This document shows, in pieces, positions 1-4,799 of a stretch of DNA of 6,412 nt. Origin of the DNA: Armatimonadota bacterium (GTDB lineage: Bacteria > Armatimonadota > Hebobacteria > CAIYQO01); contig JAKIYB010000271.1 of the NCBI GenBank assembly GCA_022708765.1, forward strand, positions 1 through 6,412, written 5' to 3'. Position numbers and translations under genes: made by a program. The first letter of the stretch is position 1. Every line of letters begins with the position of its first letter. Under the pieces are notes generated by a model. That model was not told where the DNA came from. It did not search any database and saw only the letters and a list, made by a program, of their open reading frames with translations.

Positions 1-531
1 GGGGATTTTCAGCAATAGGTAGAGCGGGCCGGCGGCCTCGGTGGGGATGGGGTAGACCAGCGTTGCCCCGCCGGCGGGAACAGCGGCGTTCTCCAGCGCG
101 ATGGTCGTCAATGCGGTGCTGGCAGTCAGTGTGTAGGTCACCGTGCCCATCGCCGCGTTATCCTGCGCCAGCACCACCTGATAGGCGCCCGCCTCGACGT
201 TCGGAAGGTACAGCACCTTTTCGCCCAGGTCGTTGCGCACGCTGCCAAGCGTCACCGCTTCGGCGCCCGTCGCGCGTAGCTCCAGCGTCAGCGCGCTGGC
301 GACGGCGGCGGTCACCCGGTAGCGCAGCTCCAGCGGGCCGGCGGCATCCAGCGTCAGGTCGTAGGTGAGCACGTCGCCGTAAGCCAGCGTCCCCTGTGTC
401 GTCTCACCTAACATCAGTGGCGCGGGCGCTTGCCGCGCGCGTCCTACCGATGAACCCGGCGACAGCAGCGCGCAGCAGATCAGCAGTCCGGCAACGAATG
501 CAATAGCGGTACGGCGACTGATGGCCCCCAT
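1..531 (-). CDS. Exported beta-sandwich (PPC-like) protein, 3' end cut off by window
   Basis: This open frame runs from ATG at 531 to the left edge (177 codons, no stop), so the C-terminal part is missing. The start has a good ribosome binding site, AGAGGGG (545-539), 7 nt upstream. Residues 1-23 look like a signal peptide: arginines at 6-7, then a hydrophobic core (AIAFVAGLLICCALL). The two cysteines at 19-20 are not in a good lipobox. The mature part is rich in short beta strands. Residues 42-137 read like a pre-peptidase C-terminal (PPC) module: GTLAYGD, then TYDLTLDAAGPLEL, ending GAYQVVLAQDN and TYTLTA. A second copy seems to begin near residue 147, since Y160 to L170 (TEAAGPL) repeats Y57 to L67 (LDAAGPL) with a 103-residue period. 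The protein is probably a secreted or surface repeat protein; any catalytic domain would lie outside the window. Existence of the gene is fairly sure, the family is tentative. Confidence 0.75.
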   Translation of the reverse strand, partial: MGAISRRTAIAFVAGLLICCALLSPGSSVGRARQAPAPLMLGETTQGTLAYGDVLTYDLTLDAAGPLELRYRVTAAVASALTLELRATGAEAVTLGSVRNDLGEKVLYLPNVEAGAYQVVLAQDNAAMGTVTYTLTASTALTTIALENAAVPAGGATLVYPIPTEAAGPLYLLLKIP

Positions 532-687
532 GGCAACACCCCTCTGACAAAAAGACTACGCTTTATCTTCCCGCGAGGAAGCGACGTGCCCTGTGCGGGC
601 TGCGGCGCAAGACCGGGCGGTGTACCGGGAAGTGAACAAAACCCGCGTCCCGGTGTCTATTCAGGAAACCCTTGATTGGAGATTACC
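532..687. other. Divergent intergenic gap
   Basis: This 156-bp stretch separates the divergent genes at 531 (minus) and 688 (plus), so promoters for both should lie here. I could not find a convincing sigma-70 promoter on either strand. The best pieces are a CTGACA (544-549) with a TATCTT only 14 nt later on the plus strand, which is too close. The ribosome binding sites of both genes fall at its two ends. Confidence 0.5.
678..681 (+). promoter_or_regulatory. Ribosome binding site deciding the esterase start
   Basis: GGAG lies 6 nt upstream of the ATG at 688. A possible TTG start at 676 overlaps this very motif and would add only four residues (MEIT) in front of the signal peptide. ATG 688 is therefore preferred. 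Confidence 0.7.
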
Positions 688-2685
688 ATGCGCACCCTCG
701 CTCTGCTGCTCTTCGCGCTTATCGGCGGCCTGGCCCTCGCCCAGGCGCCAGCCCTGCGCCTGCCGGCGCTCTTCGCTGACGGCATGGTGTTGCAGCGGGA
801 GAAGCCGTCGGCGGTGTGGGGATGGGCGGAGCCGGGCGCGGCGGTGACCGTCACCCTCGCCGGGCAGTCCCGCGCGACGACCGCAGGAAAAGACGGCGCC
901 TGGCGCGTGACGCTGAAACCGCTGAAGGCCGGCGGTCCGCATGAACTGATGGTGGCATCGAAGGATCAGGCGATTACCCGTGCCAACATTCTTTCCGGCG
1001 ATGTCTGGGTATGCTCCGGACAGTCGAATATGGAGATGAGCGTGGGCGGGGTGCTGAATGCGAAAGAGGAGATCGCCGCCGCGACGGATGACCGCATCCG
1101 CGTCTTTGTGGTGCCGCACACCCTCGCCGACAGCCCGCGGGCGGATGTGAAAGGCAGGTGGATCGTCTGCTCGCCGAGGACGGCGGGGGGTGTCTCCGCC
1201 GCCGCCTACTTCTTCGCCCGCGAGATTCGCCGTCAGGTGGACGTGCCCATCGGCCTCATCCAGAGCTGCTGGAGCGGCACCCCCGCCGAGAGCTGGACGC
1301 CGATGGCGATGCTGACCGGCATTCCGGCGCTGGCGCCCACGCTAGCCCGGCGCTTCACTGATAAAGCCGTTTTCGCTGAAGCCGACGCGAAGTTCAAGAC
1401 ATTCTACGCGCGGTGGGAACAGGAGCACCACGCGGTAGATACCGGCAACGCCGGCGAAGCACTCGGTTGGGCGAAGCCCGGCTTCGACGACAGCGGCTGG
1501 ATACCGATGCGCGCGCCGGTCTCCTGGGAGCGCAACGAGCCCGCTTACTACATGAACGGCGCCATGTGGCATCGCCGCGCGGTGGATATTCCCGCCGCGT
1601 GGGCCGGGCGCGCGCTGGCGCTGAAGCTGGGCAAAATCGGCGATGTGGATACCACGTATTTCAACGGCGCGCGGGTCGGCACTACCGGCGCGCATGACCC
1701 GAAAGCGAATCAGCAAATGCGCGTCTATACCGTTCCCGCCGCGCTGGTGAAAGCCGGCCGCGCGGTGATTGCCGTGCGCGTTTTCAACCGCTGGGGTGAG
1801 GGCGGATTCATGGGGCCCGCCGACCAGTTCTCGCTGGCGCCCGCTGATCTCGCCGACGCCGCGCCCATCAGCCTCGCCGGCGAGTGGCGCAACGCCATCG
1901 AGCACCAGGTGGACGATGTGGCATCTCCGCATGGACCGATTCCACCGGACAGCGCATGGTCGCCGGGCAAGCTCTTCGACGGCATGATCGCCCCACTCAC
2001 GTCGTACCCCATCAAGGGCGCCATCTGGTACCAGGGAGAATCGAACGGCGGCTACGGCTACCAGTATCGCACGCTCTTTCCAGCGATGATCACCGGCTGG
2101 CGGAAAGCCTGGGGCCAGGGTGACTTCCCCTTCTACTACGTGCAGCTTGCCAACTGGCTGCACCGCCAGGTGGTGCCGGGCGAGTGCGTCTGGGCGGAGC
2201 TGCGCGAGGCGCAGACGCTGACGCTGGCGCTGCGCAATACCGGCATGGCGGTGGCGATTGACATCGGCGACGGCAACGACATCCACCCGAAGAACAAGCA
2301 GGAGGTGGGCCGCCGCCTGGCGCTGTGGGCGCTGGCGAAGGATTACGGGAAGAAGGTGGTCTTCTCCGGTCCCCTCTACACGAAGATGCGCGCCAAAGGG
2401 GGCACCATCGTGCTGTCCTTCGCCCACGCCGACGGCCTGACCAGCCGCGATGGCAGGCCGCTGGCCGGCTTCGCCGTCGCCGGCGCCGACCGCAAATTCG
2501 TCTGGGCGGAGGCGAAGATCGTCGGCAAGACGGTGGTCGTCTCCAGCCTCGCCGTGGCAAAACCCGTCGCCGTCCGCTACGGCTGGCACTACAATCCTGA
2601 CTGCACGCTCATCAACGGCGCCGGCTTGCCGGCGTCTCCCTTCCGCACGGATGCCTGGCCGGGGCTGTCGGCGGGGGTGGAGTAA
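688..2685 (+). CDS. Secreted sialate O-acetylesterase-like SGNH esterase
   Basis: This 665-residue protein has the hallmarks of bacterial sialate O-acetylesterases, SGNH-fold enzymes that remove O-acetyl groups from sialic acids or, in many environmental bacteria, from other glycans. Residues 1-20 form a signal peptide ending ALAQA, so it is exported. Residues 23-95 are the usual N-terminal beta domain (LFADGMVLQR, VWGWAEPGAAVTV). The catalytic core follows: SGQSNMEM with likely nucleophile Ser113, GLIQSCWSGTPAESW at 189-203, WYQGESN with Glu451, and NDIHPKNKQEVGRR with likely catalytic His533 and nearby Asp531. Between residues about 255 and 395 sits a galactose-binding/beta-galactosidase-type jelly-roll insert (GFDDSGW at 265-271, then MWHRRAVDIP and TYFNGARVGTTG), found in the long form of the family. 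All core motifs are intact. The stop lies 2 bp from the stop of the convergent membrane protein gene. True substrate is unknown; xylan, pectin or host glycan acetyl groups are all possible. Confidence 0.93.
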   Translation: MRTLALLLFALIGGLALAQAPALRLPALFADGMVLQREKPSAVWGWAEPGAAVTVTLAGQSRATTAGKDGAWRVTLKPLKAGGPHELMVASKDQAITRANILSGDVWVCSGQSNMEMSVGGVLNAKEEIAAATDDRIRVFVVPHTLADSPRADVKGRWIVCSPRTAGGVSAAAYFFAREIRRQVDVPIGLIQSCWSGTPAESWTPMAMLTGIPALAPTLARRFTDKAVFAEADAKFKTFYARWEQEHHAVDTGNAGEALGWAKPGFDDSGWIPMRAPVSWERNEPAYYMNGAMWHRRAVDIPAAWAGRALALKLGKIGDVDTTYFNGARVGTTGAHDPKANQQMRVYTVPAALVKAGRAVIAVRVFNRWGEGGFMGPADQFSLAPADLADAAPISLAGEWRNAIEHQVDDVASPHGPIPPDSAWSPGKLFDGMIAPLTSYPIKGAIWYQGESNGGYGYQYRTLFPAMITGWRKAWGQGDFPFYYVQLANWLHRQVVPGECVWAELREAQTLTLALRNTGMAVAIDIGDGNDIHPKNKQEVGRRLALWALAKDYGKKVVFSGPLYTKMRAKGGTIVLSFAHADGLTSRDGRPLAGFAVAGADRKFVWAEAKIVGKTVVVSSLAVAKPVAVRYGWHYNPDCTLINGAGLPASPFRTDAWPGLSAGVE

Positions 2686-2687
2686 CG

Positions 2688-3332
2688 CTATTTGATCACC
2701 ACCCACATCCCCACGATGCCTGCCACCTGGAGGGCGGTGACCGCCTGCCAGAGGAGGAGGACGGCGAGGAAGGTCAGGCTGTGGCGGAGTTCGTCGGTGA
2801 GGGGGCGGAGGTTGACCGTCTCCGGTGGGGTGGGGTCGAAGAGGGCGAGATTGGGGAAAAAGCGCGGCACGCGCGCCACATACTCGTGGAAGACTTCGCC
2901 AAAGAGGTTGGCGAGGGTGCGTTCCTCGTGGCGCACGGTGGTGCGGTACTGCACGGTGAAGTAAGCGAGCACCAGCGCCAGCACCAGCGGGTTGCCGGTG
3001 ATGACGGCGAAGCCGAGGCCGAGGAGAAAACTGCCGGCGTAGAGCGGGTTGCGCGTGATACTGTAGGGGCCGGCGGTCTGCAGCGCGCTGTCTTTGCGGC
3101 CGCCGATATAGAGAGTGCTCCACAGGCGGATGAGCATGCCGATCACTACCAGCGCGTAGGCGACGGCGTCCAGCGCGAACTGGATGGCGGGCAGCACGCG
3201 GATGTCCCACAGGCGGACATAGAGCACGGCGGGCAGCAGGAGGAGGAAGAGCAGGAGGCCGATGCGCGCGCGATGGCGCACGATGAACGGCCCGGTCTTC
3301 TTTGGCGTCTCGATATCCGGTGGTGTGCTCAT
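2688..3332 (-). CDS. ICMT/PEMT-family membrane methyltransferase-like protein
   Basis: This is a 214-residue integral-membrane protein of the isoprenylcysteine carboxyl methyltransferase / phospholipid methyltransferase type. Hydrophobic segments lie at about 24-40, 46-70, 99-128 and 185-213. The family signature is clear: GPYSITRNPLYAG at 88-100, which in this family lies in the cofactor and substrate region, then HEER at 135-138 and FGEVFHEYVARVPRFFP at 144-160, the C-terminal part that binds S-adenosylmethionine in ICMT structures. Bacterial members are widespread, and most have no known substrate. The start at ATG 3332 follows AGGGGAGC, a strong but rather close ribosome binding site. The gene begins 35 bp after the DNA methyltransferase stop on the same strand, so co-transcription is likely. 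The stop (2688-2690) almost abuts the convergent esterase stop, leaving no room for an intergenic terminator. Family is confident, methyl acceptor unknown; a lipid or small hydrophobic molecule is most plausible. Confidence 0.87.
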   Translation of the reverse strand: MSTPPDIETPKKTGPFIVRHRARIGLLLFLLLLPAVLYVRLWDIRVLPAIQFALDAVAYALVVIGMLIRLWSTLYIGGRKDSALQTAGPYSITRNPLYAGSFLLGLGFAVITGNPLVLALVLAYFTVQYRTTVRHEERTLANLFGEVFHEYVARVPRFFPNLALFDPTPPETVNLRPLTDELRHSLTFLAVLLLWQAVTALQVAGIVGMWVVIK

Positions 3333-3367
3333 GCTCCCCTGATTCGCCGTGCGGACGGTAACTCCTG

Positions 3368-4228
3368 TCAGCGGAGCGGCGTCCGGTTACGAAAGATCAA
3401 ACAATAGTGATGATGATAGTTCGGCACGAAGGTGCGGGGGTAGCCCCAGATGCCCAGCGGCTTGGTATTCTGGCACCAGACGCGCTCACCCTGGAAGAGG
3501 AGGTCATCGGAGAGCTGTCGCGCCAGTTCCCAGGCGAGGGGCACCACCTCGCCGTCGGGGGCGCGGTAGTTCTGGATGACGATGGTGAGGTAGGCGTCCG
3601 GTTTCAGCAGGCGCGCCACCCCGCGGTAGACATCGCCCAGCGCCTTTAAGAAGGCGCCCAGGTCGTGGAGGTTGCCCAGGTCGCGCGGGTCGGCGGAATA
3701 GACCTCGTCCAGCCCCTGGTCGGCGCGCTGTTTTTGCTTCGAGTAAACGCCGCCGCGACTGGTGTGCAGCATGGCGCCGTAGGGCGGCGAACTGATGGAG
3801 TAGTCGAACAGCGGCAGGTCGTCGGCGAAAGGCAACTCTCCCAACTCCCCGCGGTGGGGCGCCCAGAAGGCGGGATCGGCCAGCGCCGCCGCGTCGCCCG
3901 TCAGGCAGACCTGTTCCTCCGCGCGCACCCTGGCGATGCCGGCGTAGCGCTCGGACAGCTCCACCCCCACCCCGCGCCGCCCTTCCTCGGCGCAGGCCAC
4001 CAGCGTGGCGCCGGAGCCGGCGAAGGGGTCCAGCACCCACCCGCCCGCCTTCGTGAAGAAGCGCAGAAACTCCGCCGCCATCTCCTCCGGATAACGCGCG
4101 GGGTGGAGCTCCGTCCCCTTGTTGCGGTGATAGCGCGGCGAATCGCAGACGAACCACGTCCGCGTGAACTTGATCCAGGCGGTGCCGTCCAGGTCGTTGA
4201 GCTGATTCTTCGGATGGTGCTTGCCCAT
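3368..4228 (-). CDS. Site-specific DNA methyltransferase (N4-cytosine/N6-adenine type), orphan
   Basis: This 286-residue protein has the motifs of amino-group DNA methyltransferases (N6_N4_Mtase type). HPARYPEEMAAEFLRFF (42-58) corresponds to motif X, VLDPFAGSGAT (65-75) is the S-adenosylmethionine-binding motif I, GVGVEL (86-91) motif II, TGDAAAL (110-116) motif III, and SPPY (147-150) the catalytic motif IV. YLTIVIQNY (213-221) and HHHYCLIFRN (272-281) fit later motifs. SPPY rather than DPPY favours N4-cytosine, but does not prove it. Motif order X-I-IV is gamma-like, and no large target-recognition insert is visible. No restriction endonuclease gene lies beside it, so it looks like an orphan. 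The start at ATG 4228 is chosen because GAGAGG lies 4 nt upstream, the conserved-looking sequence begins here (NDLDGTAWIKFTRTWF), and the promoter's -10 box lies inside the region that a longer reading from ATG 4411 would need as coding. Confidence 0.9.
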   Translation of the reverse strand: MGKHHPKNQLNDLDGTAWIKFTRTWFVCDSPRYHRNKGTELHPARYPEEMAAEFLRFFTKAGGWVLDPFAGSGATLVACAEEGRRGVGVELSERYAGIARVRAEEQVCLTGDAAALADPAFWAPHRGELGELPFADDLPLFDYSISSPPYGAMLHTSRGGVYSKQKQRADQGLDEVYSADPRDLGNLHDLGAFLKALGDVYRGVARLLKPDAYLTIVIQNYRAPDGEVVPLAWELARQLSDDLLFQGERVWCQNTKPLGIWGYPRTFVPNYHHHYCLIFRNRTPLR

Positions 4229-4232
4229 GCTG

Positions 4233-4238
4233 CCTCTC
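4233..4238 (-). promoter_or_regulatory. Ribosome binding site of the DNA methyltransferase
   Basis: GAGAGG on the minus strand lies 4 nt before the ATG at 4228. It overlaps the TGA stop (4239-4237) of a possible leader reading frame, which would allow translational coupling if that frame is used. It is only about 12 nt downstream of the base of the large hairpin at 4251-4296. Confidence 0.6.
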
Positions 4239-4250
4239 AACACGTTCCGT

Positions 4251-4296
4251 GTATCACCCCGCGCGACGTGCAACATCGCAAAATGCGGGGTGATAC
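4251..4296 (-). repeat. Large inverted repeat / hairpin in the methyltransferase leader
   Basis: Perfect 12-bp arms GTATCACCCCGC (4251-4262) and GCGGGGTGATAC (4285-4296) enclose 22 nt. Inside, GCGACGT (4263-4269) and ACATCGC (4273-4279) can form a second 7-bp stem with one G.U pair in the minus-strand transcript, closed by a 3-nt loop. The only unpaired part is a 5-nt bulge (4280-4284). The predicted RNA is thus a 12 + 7 bp hairpin ending 22 nt before the methyltransferase ATG. It has no U-tract after it, so it is not a typical intrinsic terminator. A regulatory leader structure, a protein-binding operator or a dispersed palindromic repeat are the options. Confidence 0.8.
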
Positions 4297-4319
4297 CGCC
4301 GGGTGGGCTGAGCACGGAG

Positions 4320-4348
4320 TTGCCGATTGAAAATTGAAAATTGCCGAT
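4320..4348. repeat. Heptad (7-bp) tandem repeat
   Basis: Four 7-bp units follow each other: TTGCCGA, TTGAAAA, TTGAAAA, TTGCCGA, then one more T. The 8-mer TTGCCGAT occurs at 4320-4327 and 4341-4348, 21 bp apart. The following units (TGGAATA, TTCGTCA) keep only a loose resemblance. The stretch is markedly AT-richer than its surroundings and lies in the untranslated leader of the methyltransferase. Short heptameric repeats of this look are found in intergenic DNA of several bacterial phyla. Confidence 0.7.
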
Positions 4349-4399
4349 GGAATATTCGTCATTCCGTCCCCCTTCCGCCTGATATAGAACACGAGCGGC

Positions 4400-4428
4400 A
4401 GTATAGCACACCTTTGTTCTGGTGTCAA
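4400..4428 (-). promoter_or_regulatory. Near-consensus sigma-70 promoter for the methyltransferase operon
   Basis: On the minus strand TTGACA (4428-4423) is followed after exactly 17 nt by TATACT (4405-4400), matching the -35 consensus fully and the -10 consensus in five of six bases. The bases TGC directly before TATACT also make an extended -10. Transcription should begin near 4392, giving a leader of about 164 nt before the ATG at 4228. It would drive the DNA methyltransferase and, 35 bp beyond it, the ICMT-like gene. Confidence 0.85.
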
Positions 4429-4517
4429 GACATATCCGTCAAAAGTATGCTTTGAGTCCCGTTCAATTGGTGGGATGGGGGTGCATCCAGCCGTCCGCGC
4501 GTCCCTGCCGGCGCTCA

Positions 4518-4575
4518 CCCCTCCCCGGCCTAAAGGCCACCCCTCCCCCGGCCGCCATCCTGGCTGGGAGAGGGG
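4518..4575. repeat. GC-rich intergenic repeat with imperfect palindrome
   Basis: CCCCTCCCCGGCC (4518-4530) is repeated as CCCCTCCCCCGGCC (4540-4553), 22 bp later. The second copy pairs with GGCTGGGAGAGGGG (4562-4575) across an 8-nt loop: 14 positions with one mismatch and one G.U pair in plus-strand RNA. The two copies are separated by a TAAA flanked by GGCC on both sides. No U-tract follows on either strand. The pyrimidine/purine-rich style is that of dispersed GC-rich intergenic repeats in many high-GC genomes; copy number in this genome cannot be judged from one window. Confidence 0.6.
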
Positions 4576-4661
4576 AAACGGCACAGGGGACGAATGGTAG
4601 GCTTCCTATTTTAGACAGATGTGGTGTCAAGAGGGGGTGGTTCAACGTGGGGAAGGGGAAC

Positions 4662-4689
4662 CGCAGATTTTTCGGATGGGCGCAGATGG
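4662..4689. repeat. Short CGCAGAT-type repeat
   Basis: CGCAGAT occurs at 4662-4668 and 4681-4687 with a related CGGATGG (4673-4679) between them. The spacing is 19 bp between the exact copies. It lies in non-coding DNA downstream of the exported repeat-domain protein. It may be a remnant of a dispersed intergenic repeat, but with so few units chance is not excluded. Confidence 0.35.
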
Positions 4690-4725
4690 CAGAGTGCGAT
4701 AGCCACGTCCAGGGTGGAGATGCGG

Positions 4726-4752
4726 GCGCCACTCCGCTGCGCTGCGTGGCGC
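4726..4752 (-). terminator. Weak hairpin after the 528-residue protein gene
   Basis: GCGCCAC (4726-4732) and GTGGCGC (4746-4752) form a perfect 7-bp stem with a 13-nt loop. It begins 47 nt after the stop codon of the gene ending at 4800. There is no run of U after it on the minus strand, so it is at best an atypical terminator or an mRNA-end stabilising hairpin. Confidence 0.3.
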
Positions 4753-4799
4753 ACTACCAACAACCGGGTGCATGGGTGAGGGCATGAATCTGTTGCCAC

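Larger units (their letters stand above)
4429..4799. other. Gene-free intergenic region with repeats
   Basis: This 371-bp stretch lies between the methyltransferase promoter and the stop codon at 4800. Frames through it are low-complexity and have no recognisable protein. It holds the GC-rich repeat (4518-4575), a second copy of an 11-bp sequence containing TTGACA in minus sense (4622-4632), the CGCAGAT repeats and a weak hairpin. I see no tRNA, rRNA or known riboswitch in it. Confidence 0.65.

Noticed and set aside
544..569. Possible plus-strand promoter CTGACA ... TATCTT for the esterase
   Set aside because: The spacer is only 14 nt, too short for a normal sigma-70 promoter, and both boxes are imperfect.
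568..583. CTTCC/GGAAG inverted repeat in the divergent gap
   Set aside because: Only 5-bp arms around 5 nt; expected by chance at this base composition.
676..687. TTG start four codons upstream of the esterase ATG
   Set aside because: It overlaps the GGAG ribosome binding site that serves ATG 688, and the resulting extra residues spoil the signal peptide start.
1342..3210. 622-codon open frame on the minus strand, antisense to the esterase and overlapping the ICMT-like gene
   Set aside because: Composition is rich in Arg, Pro, His and Gly with no recognisable motif; it spans two well-supported genes in other frames and is a typical high-GC antisense artefact.
2781..3407. 208-codon plus-strand frame opposite the ICMT-like gene
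   Set aside because: Low-complexity Glu/Gly/Ala/His-rich shadow of the real minus-strand gene.
4229..4411. 61-residue N-terminal extension of the DNA methyltransferase (start at ATG 4411)
   Set aside because: The -10 box (4400-4405) lies in it, so this ATG would be upstream of the transcription start; the extension is encoded by repeats and a hairpin and looks non-coding.
4422..4787. Open frame of 121 codons on the plus strand in the intergenic region
   Set aside because: It runs through GC-rich repeats, has no ribosome binding site or recognisable protein features and looks like chance.
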